DNA of 59,000 nucleotides from Acidobacteriaceae bacterium (lineage in GTDB: Bacteria > Acidobacteriota > Terriglobia > Terriglobales > Acidobacteriaceae): NCBI GenBank assembly GCA_025934135.1, contig JAICYR010000003.1:1-59000 (forward strand). The letters run 5' to 3'. Below, piece by piece: positions 42,143 through 48,664 of the stretch. Position 1 is the first letter of the stretch. Every line of letters begins with the position of its first letter. The position numbers and the translations under genes are program-made. The notes beneath the pieces were generated by a model. It was not told the origin of the DNA. It saw only the letters and a list, made by a program, of their open reading frames with translations, and did no database searches.

Positions 42143-42784
42143 CTAAACCCGCCCCTGCCGCTTCTGCGCCACAACCAGCCCGCGCGGCGTGGGCAGCAGC
42201 ACAACGGAAATCAGCCCTTCCACCTCCATCTTCAGCGCGGCTTCGCGCACGGTCTTCATGTGCGAGCTGGCGTCGTGCATCAGGATCAGCCCATTGGGAT
42301 TGATCTGCGGCAGATAGTGCCGAATCTCCTGCTCGCGTACCGGGGGGTCGCTGTCGCTGAAGAAAAGATCAATGGTTCCCTCAACCTTCATCTCCAGGCT
42401 CGACTCCTGCCGCAGGTCGATCAGCGGCGCCAGCTCCGACGCCGCGATTTTTTCCTTCGCCTTGGTAAAGACCACTGGGTCAAGCTCGCAACTCACGATG
42501 CGCCCGCGCCCGTTCATCTTCAGCCCTTCGGCGATCCAGAGCGTGCTGACGCCGAGAAATGCACCCGTCTCGACGACCAGTTCCGGCTTGATGGTTGTGA
42601 CCAGAGTCCGCAGAAACTCCAGCACCTCGGCCTCGGCGGTCATGGAGTCGTACATGCTCCAGCGCTCTGGATGCGGGCACTCCGGCGTAGCGCGGTGATA
42701 CTCCGGCAGCAGCGCGCCTTTGGCCCGCTCGGCCTGCAACATGATCTTGTGTTCCTGCTTCAGCTTCTTGCCAAATAGCCCCAT
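42143..42784 (-). CDS. SAM-dependent O-methyltransferase-like protein
   Basis: A cytoplasmic class I methyltransferase of 213 residues. V-V-E-T-G-A-F-L-G-V-S-T-L-W-I-A is motif I for SAM binding, followed by I-V-S-C-E-L-D and D-L-F-F-S-D-S-D-P-P (motif with D-x-D). L-I-L-M-H-D-A-S-S-H is typical of the catechol/CmcI-like O-methyltransferase group. It may methylate a sugar or lipid in the local glycan pathway (inference from context). The start ATG 42784 (M-G-L-F-G-K-K) was chosen; ATG 42817 would add 11 residues and itself overlaps a TAGAAT box. It is convergent with the epimerase (stops one base apart). Confidence 0.75.
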   Translation of the reverse strand: MGLFGKKLKQEHKIMLQAERAKGALLPEYHRATPECPHPERWSMYDSMTAEAEVLEFLRTLVTTIKPELVVETGAFLGVSTLWIAEGLKMNGRGRIVSCELDPVVFTKAKEKIAASELAPLIDLRQESSLEMKVEGTIDLFFSDSDPPVREQEIRHYLPQINPNGLILMHDASSHMKTVREAALKMEVEGLISVVLLPTPRGLVVAQKRQGRV

Positions 42785-42859
42785 GGCCACCGTCCCGCGC
42801 AGCCGCGCGTCTTTCATTCTAGCGGCAGGGTGAACAAAACTCCGGCACAATAAAGACTC

Positions 42860-44179
42860 ATGGCTTTTTCCATCACCCGCGACAGGCGCGCCGCCCACAA
42901 TCTCTGGATCATCTTCTGGGTCGCCTTCGCCGTGCGCGTGCTCTACATCACGCTGGCGCACACCTATCACATCCGCCCGGCGCAAGACCACTTCCAGTTC
43001 GGATGGGAGATGGGCCGCGTGGCCCGCGCACTCGCCACCGGGCACGGCTACGCCGATCCATTCGTTGGACACACCGGCCCCACGACGTGGGTTCCGCCGC
43101 TTTATCCGCTGGTGCTGGCCGGGGTTTTCAAGCTCTTCGGCGTATACACCGCGCTTTCGGCATGGGTCATCCTCACCATCAACAGCGTTTTCTCCGCCGC
43201 CACCGCGCCGCTTATTTATCGAATCTCCACTCGCTGCTACAGCCGCAAGGTCGCGGTGTGGTCCGCGTGGATATGGGTGCTCTACCCGGCGGCCATGCAG
43301 TACGCCGTGCGCTGGGTGTGGGAGATGTCATTCACAGCATTTCTCTTCACGGCCGTTCTGCTGCTTGCATTGCGAATGCGCAATATAGGCGACCCTCCCG
43401 GCGAAAACCCACACCAGACCACTACCCAATGGCTGCTTTTTGGACTGCTGTGGGGACTCATCGCCCTTCTGAATCCAACGCTGCTGCTCTTTCTACCCGC
43501 GTGCGGCATCTGGATCCTGACTGGCGCGCGCTCGCTCGCCGCCGGATTCGGAAAGGCGGCTCTGGCCGCGCTTCTTTTTATCGCCATCCTCGCGCCGTGG
43601 GTTGTCCGCAATTGGCGCGCTTTTCACGCTTTCATTCCCATTCGCGACAACTTAGGAGCGGAACTCGAAGCAAGCAACGGCCCGGGCTCCAACGGATTCC
43701 CCGTAATGGCCACGCTCCCGCTGGTCGCCAACGCGCCGCGAACCCTGCTCTACAAATCGCTCGGCGAGCTTCGATACGTCCGCCTCAAAGGAGCAAAGGC
43801 AAAGCGGTTCATTGCCGCGCACCCCGGCCATTACGCGTTCATCTCGCTTAAGAGGCTCTATTTTTTCTGGGTCAGCGTGCCGCATCCGGAGACCTCGGCA
43901 TTCAATGAATTCTTCCGCGAGCTGAACTACTGCATTTTCAGCATCACCGGAATCCTTGGCCTCGCGCTTTCGCTCAAACGCCGCGTGCCAGCCGCCGGAC
44001 TTTTCGCCTGGGCCTTCGCGCTCGTGCCGCTGACCTACTATCTGGTCACGGCGAACGCGCGCTTCCGGCATCCGCTGGAGCCGCTCATCGCCATCTTCAC
44101 CGTTTACCTTTTTCGGTCGGCGGAGCCGCGACTGCGGCGCAAGAAAACGCTGCGAAACCCGGACCACCTTACAGCTTGA
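42860..44179 (+). CDS. GT-C-fold membrane glycosyltransferase, copy 2
   Basis: A 439-residue paralogue of the 39688 gene, similar along the full length: F-W-V-A-F-A-V-R-V-L-Y-I-T, E-M-G-R-V-A-R-A-L-A-T-G-H-G-Y-A-D-P-F, then P-P-L-Y-P and L-L-W-G-L-I-A-L-L-N-P. Both end with a short Arg-rich cytoplasmic tail (R-S-A-E-P-R-L-R-R). Charged residues in the first loop (E, R, D) may be the catalytic and metal site of this fold. CACAAT lies eight bases before the ATG and there is no Shine-Dalgarno sequence. It overlaps the end of the opposing LytTR gene by 11 bases. Confidence 0.82.
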   Translation: MAFSITRDRRAAHNLWIIFWVAFAVRVLYITLAHTYHIRPAQDHFQFGWEMGRVARALATGHGYADPFVGHTGPTTWVPPLYPLVLAGVFKLFGVYTALSAWVILTINSVFSAATAPLIYRISTRCYSRKVAVWSAWIWVLYPAAMQYAVRWVWEMSFTAFLFTAVLLLALRMRNIGDPPGENPHQTTTQWLLFGLLWGLIALLNPTLLLFLPACGIWILTGARSLAAGFGKAALAALLFIAILAPWVVRNWRAFHAFIPIRDNLGAELEASNGPGSNGFPVMATLPLVANAPRTLLYKSLGELRYVRLKGAKAKRFIAAHPGHYAFISLKRLYFFWVSVPHPETSAFNEFFRELNYCIFSITGILGLALSLKRRVPAAGLFAWAFALVPLTYYLVTANARFRHPLEPLIAIFTVYLFRSAEPRLRRKKTLRNPDHLTA

Positions 44180-44978
44180 ACAACTCCCGCAGCCGCTTTG
44201 TTTGCGCGCGGCTCACCGGAATTTCCGTCTGCTTTTTGTCATCCATGCGAAGCTGATAGCTGCTCTTGAACCACGGCACCACTTCCTTGATGTGGTTGAT
44301 GTTCACCACAAAAGACCGGTGCGCCCGCCAGAACATATTCGGATCGAGCAACTCCAGCAGTTCTTCCAGTGTGCGGCACTTGGAGTGGCCCTCCTGCGTC
44401 GGCGTCACCACGGAAATCACGCCGTCCTCAATCGCAGCAAAGCAAATGTCTTTCTGGTCGGCCAGCAACAGGCGGCTGTGCGCCTCCAGCACAATTTTCG
44501 CGCTTTGGTGACGCGGCGTTTGCTGCTGTTCAATCAGGCGCAGCAGTGAGTCCAGCCCCACTTCGCCTCGCAGCCCGCCTTCGGCCTGCGAAGTCTCCAG
44601 CAGACGCAACCGCGCCCGCTCCAGCGCCTGCATCAGCCGATGCTTGTCGAAAGGCTTCAGCAGATAATCGATGGCGTTCACGTCGAACGCACGCACGGCG
44701 TACTGGTCAAATGCCGTGGCGAAAATGATCTGCGGCAGCCGGTCCTTGTGCTCAATCAGTTTCTTCAGCACGGCGAAGCCATCCAGCCCCGGCATCTGCA
44801 CATCCAGGAAAACCACGTCCGGCTGATACTCGCGAATCAGTTCCACGGCCTCAATGCCGTTCGCGCCCTCCGCCAGCACTTCCACGCCGCCGGTGTCTTC
44901 CAGCAGATACTTCAGTTCTTCGCGGGCAAGCTGCTCGTCGTCAATAATCAGCGCGGAAATCGTCGCGGTCACGGCCAT
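44169..44978 (-). CDS. LytTR-type response regulator
   Basis: 269 residues. A receiver domain (I-I-D-D-E-Q at 11-16, phospho-Asp in V-V-F-L-D-V-Q-M-P-G, F-A-T-A-F-D, L-L-K-P-F-D) covers the first 125. A LytTR DNA-binding domain covers about 165-269 (I-C-F-A-A-I-E-D-G-V, F-W-R-A-H-R-S-F-V-V-N, I-P-V-S-R-A-Q-T-K-R-L). It should act with a LytS-type kinase, which is not in the window. ATG 44978 was chosen over an upstream start at 45014 because TATACT lies exactly six bases before it. It is convergent with the glycosyltransferase gene and divergent from the Nudix gene. Confidence 0.93.
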   Translation of the reverse strand: MAVTATISALIIDDEQLAREELKYLLEDTGGVEVLAEGANGIEAVELIREYQPDVVFLDVQMPGLDGFAVLKKLIEHKDRLPQIIFATAFDQYAVRAFDVNAIDYLLKPFDKHRLMQALERARLRLLETSQAEGGLRGEVGLDSLLRLIEQQQTPRHQSAKIVLEAHSRLLLADQKDICFAAIEDGVISVVTPTQEGHSKCRTLEELLELLDPNMFWRAHRSFVVNINHIKEVVPWFKSSYQLRMDDKKQTEIPVSRAQTKRLRELFKL

Positions 44979-44984
44979 TTTCTG

Positions 44985-44990
44985 AGTATA
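44985..44990 (-). promoter_or_regulatory. -10 box of the LytTR gene, leaderless arrangement
   Basis: On the minus strand TATACT, a near-perfect -10, then six bases and ATG. It is the clearest case of the recurrent arrangement in this window. Confidence 0.6.
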
Positions 44991-45043
44991 GGGAGCGGCA
45001 GAAAGCGGGGTCAAACGTGCTCCAGACCGATAATGCTCGCCTG

Positions 45044-45049
45044 TAACAT
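45044..45049 (+). promoter_or_regulatory. -10-like box of the Nudix gene, leaderless arrangement
   Basis: TAACAT, six bases and then ATG 45056. The GGAG inside the spacer is too close to the ATG to serve as a Shine-Dalgarno site. Confidence 0.5.
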
Positions 45050-45055
45050 GGAGCC

Positions 45056-45508
45056 ATGCCCAATCGAAGCGCGGGACTCATGATGTACCGGCGCGCCGGA
45101 ACTGCGATTGAGGTCTTTCTGGTCCACCCCGGAGGGCCATTCTGGACGAAGAAGGACAAGGGAGCATGGACCGTTCCCAAGGGCGAATATGGATCTGACG
45201 AAGATGCGCTTCGGGCTGCATGCCGCGAGTTCAAAGAAGAAACCGGATTCGCAGCAACCGGCCCGTTCGTAGAACTCGGCACAGTTCAGCAAAAGAGTGG
45301 GAAGATGGTAACGGTCTGGGCCTTTGAAGGGGATTGCGACCCGGACCAACTCATCAGCAATACCTGCGAAATTGAATGGCCGCCCCGTTCCGGCCGGCGC
45401 ATGGAAATTCCTGAAATCGATCGCGGACGCTGGTTCACTATCCAACAGGCGCGCGAATCTATCCGCGAAGAACAGCGCCCGCTTCTGGTCGCGCTCCTTG
45501 CCCTATAG
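45056..45508 (+). CDS. Nudix hydrolase
   Basis: A 150-residue cytoplasmic Nudix protein. The Nudix box G-E-Y-G-S-D-E-D-A-L-R-A-A-C-R-E-F-K-E-E and the following T-G-F fit G-x5-E-x7-R-E-U-x-E-E-x-G-U completely, so metal-dependent pyrophosphohydrolase activity is expected. The sequence P-N-R-S-A-G-L-M-M-Y-R-R, P-G-G-P-F-W and W-T-V-P-K-G resembles the subgroup acting on diadenosine polyphosphates or NDP-type house-cleaning substrates. The substrate cannot be fixed from sequence. The gene is divergent from the LytTR regulator and convergent with the cyclophilin gene. Confidence 0.93.
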   Translation: MPNRSAGLMMYRRAGTAIEVFLVHPGGPFWTKKDKGAWTVPKGEYGSDEDALRAACREFKEETGFAATGPFVELGTVQQKSGKMVTVWAFEGDCDPDQLISNTCEIEWPPRSGRRMEIPEIDRGRWFTIQQARESIREEQRPLLVALLAL

Positions 45509-45530
45509 AGGCCGAGGACGCATTCAATAC

Positions 45531-46136
45531 TCACGGAAGCACAACCGCCCGCACCAGCTTGTCCAGCTTCGGATACTTCCGGTCCATATAAGCGTTTCCT
45601 CCGGCAAACATCGCATCCTGATGCCCGGCCCGCATTCCGCCTCCGGAATGCTCGCCATACCCGCCGTACAGATGCTCCACTACATCCATCCCTTCGATCA
45701 CCTTTCCGAATGGAGCGAAGCCGTTTTCCTTGTCATTGCGCGAATTGTCGCCGGTATTGATATAGACCTCGGTCGAGCGCGTGTTTGGCCCCGTATTCGC
45801 GAAGCCTATAAAGCCCGCCGTGTTGTGCTGCACCAGAGTATCGTCGGGAATCACCCGATGCCGCCACTCCTTCGCTGTCTTCGGATCGCCGCTGATGCCG
45901 AACTGCACCCAGCGTCCGGGCACCACGCGAAAGAACCGCGAATCGTTGTAATAGCCATCCCGCACGAGTTGGTAAAAGCGGTCCGCGCCGTGCGGCGACC
46001 AGTCCCGATGGACTTCGATGACGAAGTTCCCAGCCGTCGTCTCAATCTTCACCCGGTACTGGTCCGGCGACCGGCGCGAATGTGTAACAGAAAAAAACAG
46101 CAGCAGACATAGGAGTGGCGTGAAGAGCAGGCGCAT
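45531..46136 (-). CDS. Exported cyclophilin-type peptidyl-prolyl isomerase
   Basis: 201 residues. A Sec signal peptide (M-R-L-L-F-T-P-L-L-C-L-L-L-F-F-S-V) is followed by the cyclophilin core: V-K-I-E-T-T-A-G-N-F-V-I-E-V, D-R-F-Y-Q-L-V, R-F-F-R-V-V-P-G-R-W-V-Q-F-G (catalytic Arg and Gln-type positions), G-F-I-G-F-A-N-T-G and F-G-K-V-I-E-G-M-D-V-V. The usual Q-G-G-D after the Arg segment reads Q-F-G-I-S-G-D, a short insertion. It should help fold periplasmic proteins. It is followed by the zinc-ribbon/anti-sigma/sigma cluster upstream on the same strand, with a 35-base gap, and may be the last gene of that operon. Confidence 0.9.
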   Translation of the reverse strand: MRLLFTPLLCLLLFFSVTHSRRSPDQYRVKIETTAGNFVIEVHRDWSPHGADRFYQLVRDGYYNDSRFFRVVPGRWVQFGISGDPKTAKEWRHRVIPDDTLVQHNTAGFIGFANTGPNTRSTEVYINTGDNSRNDKENGFAPFGKVIEGMDVVEHLYGGYGEHSGGGMRAGHQDAMFAGGNAYMDRKYPKLDKLVRAVVLP

Positions 46137-46171
46137 AGTCGAACACCACCTTAGCGCTTTCCGCGCAAAAC

Positions 46172-46723
46172 CTAATTGCTGAAGGCGTGCAACCGCGCCG
46201 GCGGATGGTCCGCCGCAAGCTCATGTCCGCAGTGGACGCAATAAATGTCCGTGATGCGCGCGCTGCGATGGCAATTCCCGCAGCACGGAGTCACCTGATA
46301 AGCGCATTGCGGGCAGTAGTGATACTCGCCGTCAATATGCGCGCCGCACGAGGGACATGCGGCCAGAATAGGCTGGCGCAGCAGGAAATACAGAGCCACC
46401 CCGATGCCGCCGGGAACCACAACACAGATCATCCACAGCCGGGCGCTCATATCACGGCGCGGCGCATCGTTGCTGATGTAGCCCATGATGAGCACCGACA
46501 GCGCGGCCAGCGCGCCCAAGGAAAGCAGAAGGTAAAAATGGAGCGGGGCCGGCAGACGGCTGGGATGATGGCTGATGCGGGGCAAAGCAATCCAGAAGTA
46601 GTACTCGACCAGAGCAAAGGCCAATAGCGCGCCCACGATGGCCCAGCGCGGAATCAGGCGCAACTCATCTGAGAAGTGTGACTCGCCACACGGATTTGCC
46701 GCTTTGTTTCCGGACTGCGTCAA
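46172..46723 (-). CDS. Membrane protein with C-terminal double zinc ribbon
   Basis: 183 residues from TTG 46723. It has three or four hydrophobic helices (A-I-V-G-A-L-L-A-F-A-L-V-E-Y, L-L-L-S-L-G-A-L-A-A-L-S-V-L and I-C-V-V-V-P-G-G-I-G-V-A). The cytosolic tail has four Cys pairs, C-P-S-C-G, C-P-Q-C, C-G-N-C and C-V-H-C-G, forming two zinc ribbons. Length and layout suit a membrane sensor or scaffold, but no function is known. TTG 46723 is chosen because GAGGG precedes it and it follows the anti-sigma-like gene by ten bases; ATG 46786 would overlap that gene by 53 bases. Confidence 0.75.
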   Translation of the reverse strand: MTQSGNKAANPCGESHFSDELRLIPRWAIVGALLAFALVEYYFWIALPRISHHPSRLPAPLHFYLLLSLGALAALSVLIMGYISNDAPRRDMSARLWMICVVVPGGIGVALYFLLRQPILAACPSCGAHIDGEYHYCPQCAYQVTPCCGNCHRSARITDIYCVHCGHELAADHPPARLHAFSN

Positions 46724-46733
46724 CGCGCTACCC

Positions 46734-47084
46734 TCATGCGCTCTCTCTGCGCGACTGCTTGCGCCACTGCGCTGCCAGCGCCGCAAAAATGCTAAAGGCC
46801 ATGGTCGCGACCAGCAACGATGTCAGCCCGGAAACATCCAGCCAACTTTCATCGCTGAACGCCTCTTCGGCAATCACCCAAAGCATCGGGGTTAGAAACG
46901 TAAACAGCGCTACCAACCCAACCAGCACCATTGCCATCTGCCGGCGCGCATGGCTACGCGCCTCGCGCATATGGTTCGCCTTTTCCATCACGGCGCGCCT
47001 CGTGCGCTGCACCACGGCCATATCAGCCTCGGCGTCCAGCCCAGCCAGCGCGTCCAGCAATTTCACGTCCGGAGAATCGCTCAC
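46734..47084 (-). CDS. Small membrane protein, putative anti-sigma factor
   Basis: 116 residues. The N-terminal cytosolic part (about 50 residues, rich in Asp, Ala and Arg) precedes two membrane helices (M-V-L-V-G-L-V-A-L-F-T-F-L-T-P and L-L-V-A-T-M-A-F-S-I-F-A-A-L). No zinc-binding anti-sigma motif (H-x3-C-x2-C) is present. Its ATG overlaps the stop of the sigma-factor gene as ATGA, the usual coupling of a sigma factor with its membrane anti-sigma factor. The role is inferred from position and topology only. Confidence 0.65.
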   Translation of the reverse strand: MSDSPDVKLLDALAGLDAEADMAVVQRTRRAVMEKANHMREARSHARRQMAMVLVGLVALFTFLTPMLWVIAEEAFSDESWLDVSGLTSLLVATMAFSIFAALAAQWRKQSRRESA

Positions 47085-47770
47085 TGCGCCTCCTTCTCTA
47101 GATGCGGCTTCAGCGCCGCCATCCCGCGGTACAGGCGCGATTTCACGGTCGAGAGCGGCGAGTGCGTAACTTTGGCGATTTCCTCCAGCGAAAGCTCCTC
47201 GTGGAAGCGCAGTGCCAGCACCTCCCTGTGCAGAGGATCGAGCAGCAGCAGCGCCGCCGCAATCTTCCGCGCCTCCTCTCGGCTGCGGCAGTGGTCAAAC
47301 GGATTCGGCCCCCCACTGGGAATTTCAAAAACAAAGCCTTCGTCCTGGCCCGCGCACAAATCTTCCAAGCTGGACATGGTCCGCTTGCGCCGCAGGTCGA
47401 TCAGCAGGTTCCGCGCCACGGTAAACAGCCAGGTATCAAAGCGCGCCGCGCCGTTGTACTGCGAGCCGCGCGTCAGCACTTTCATCCACGTTTCCTGGAA
47501 GAGGTCTTCAGCCATCTCGCGATCGCCGGTCAGGAACAGCAAGTAGCGCATCAGCCGGTGCTGATATTGGACAATCAGGCGGTCTACCAACCCGGCGTCA
47601 TGGCGCTTCAGTCCCTGCGCCACGGCCATGTTCTCCGCGCGCGCCTGGTCGGCCAATGCCCGGTCTGTCAGTCGTAGCGCCGACGTGCTCATCTCACTTC
47701 CAGAGACGGAGGAACCGCCGGGAAAGACGCTTTTCGCCACCAGATTTTCGACATTGCGCGCGAGTCCCAT
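47081..47770 (-). CDS. ECF-type RNA polymerase sigma factor
   Basis: 229 residues from ATG 47770. Sigma region 2 is seen in L-I-V-Q-Y-Q-H-R-L-M-R-Y-L-L-F-L-T-G-D, A-E-D-L-F-Q-E-T-W-M-K-V and F-D-T-W-L-F-T-V-A-R-N-L-L-I-D. Region 4 is L-D-P-L-H-R-E-V-L-A-L-R-F-H-E-E-L-S-L-E-E-I-A with S-T-V-K-S-R-L-Y-R-G. It should direct transcription of an envelope or stress regulon. TACCAT sits six bases before ATG 47770; the shorter start at ATG 47692 has a weak GGAAG site. Three genes follow on the strand: putative anti-sigma (4-base overlap), zinc-ribbon membrane protein and cyclophilin. The whole set may answer envelope stress. Confidence 0.93.
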   Translation of the reverse strand: MGLARNVENLVAKSVFPGGSSVSGSEMSTSALRLTDRALADQARAENMAVAQGLKRHDAGLVDRLIVQYQHRLMRYLLFLTGDREMAEDLFQETWMKVLTRGSQYNGAARFDTWLFTVARNLLIDLRRKRTMSSLEDLCAGQDEGFVFEIPSGGPNPFDHCRSREEARKIAAALLLLDPLHREVLALRFHEELSLEEIAKVTHSPLSTVKSRLYRGMAALKPHLEKEAQ

Positions 47771-47776
47771 GCCGCT

Positions 47777-47782
47777 ATGGTA
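47777..47782 (-). promoter_or_regulatory. -10-like box of the ECF sigma gene
   Basis: On the minus strand TACCAT, six bases and then ATG 47770, the recurrent leaderless spacing. No strong -35 was found, so recognition by an ECF sigma or an extended element is possible. Confidence 0.45.
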
Positions 47783-47869
47783 GTCAAAACAGTGCTCAAC
47801 GGCACAGGAAAAGTTGAGGTCGGGAGTATTCCGGCACCCTTGCTCTCCGGCCCAGCCCCGACCACCCGG

Positions 47870-47875
47870 TAAACT
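47870..47875 (+). promoter_or_regulatory. -10-like box of rlmB, leaderless arrangement
   Basis: TAAACT, six C-rich bases and ATG 47882. The spacer contains no purine tract, ruling out a conventional ribosome-binding site. Confidence 0.55.
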
Positions 47876-47881
47876 ACCCCC

Positions 47882-48664
47882 ATGGACATCCTGTACGGCC
47901 TGCACCCGGTCGAGGAGGCTCTCCGCTCCGGCAGCCGCAAGTTCGACCACCTGTGCATTGCCCGTGAACGTCATGACGCCCGGCTGCAAAAAATCATCGA
48001 CACCGCCCGCGAAAACGCCGTCCGGCTGCGCTTTGAGCCTCGTGAAGAGCTGACCCGGCTGGCCCGCACCGCCGCCCATCAGGGAGTCGTCGCCGTTGTC
48101 CGCACCCGCGAATTTCTTGATCTGGAAGACCTGCTGGCCAGCCCTGAACCCCGCCTGCTGCTCGCCCTCGATGGCATTGAAGACCCGCAGAACCTGGGTG
48201 CGCTGCTCCGCACCGCCGACGCCTCCGGGGTTGACGGCGTCATGCTCACCGAACGCCGAGCCGCGCCCCTCAGCCCCGTGGCCGTAAAAGCCTCCGCCGG
48301 GGCCGCCGAGCACGTCCGCATCGCCCGCGTCGTCAACCTGGTCCGCGCCCTCGAACAGCTCAAGCAACAGAACATCTGGTGCGTTGGGCTCGATGAGCAC
48401 GGCACAACCGGTTACGACGAGTACGATTTCACGTCCAATACCGTAATCGTCCTTGGACGCGAGGGCAGCGGCCTACACGACCTGGTTCGCCGCACCTGCG
48501 ACCACCTGCTGCGCATTCCCATGGCCGGGGGTGTCTCATCGCTGAACGTATCCGCCGCCGGGGCCGTCGTTCTGTTCGAGGCTGCCCGGCAGCGCCGCGC
48601 TCAAACCCAAACAAAACCCGTAGAGACCGCACCCCACAAAAGGCAAAAAGGTTTAGGTTCCTGA
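47882..48664 (+). CDS. rlmB: 23S rRNA (guanosine-2'-O)-methyltransferase, TrmH/SpoU family
   Basis: 260 residues. The N-terminal RNA-binding domain opens G-L-H-P-V-E-E-A-L and includes A-H-Q-G-V-V-A-V-V. The SPOUT catalytic domain has L-D-G-I-E-D-P-Q-N-L-G-A-L-L-R-T-A-D-A-S-G-V-D-G-V near 107-130, then V-I-V-L-G-R-E-G-S-G-L and I-P-M-A-G-G-V-S-S-L-N-V-S-A-A, the SAM-binding knot. It methylates the 2'-O of a 23S rRNA guanosine, or is the closely related TrmH-type paralogue. The last 20 residues are a basic Gln/Lys tail. The next gene starts directly after the TGA. Confidence 0.92.
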   Translation: MDILYGLHPVEEALRSGSRKFDHLCIARERHDARLQKIIDTARENAVRLRFEPREELTRLARTAAHQGVVAVVRTREFLDLEDLLASPEPRLLLALDGIEDPQNLGALLRTADASGVDGVMLTERRAAPLSPVAVKASAGAAEHVRIARVVNLVRALEQLKQQNIWCVGLDEHGTTGYDEYDFTSNTVIVLGREGSGLHDLVRRTCDHLLRIPMAGGVSSLNVSAAGAVVLFEAARQRRAQTQTKPVETAPHKRQKGLGS

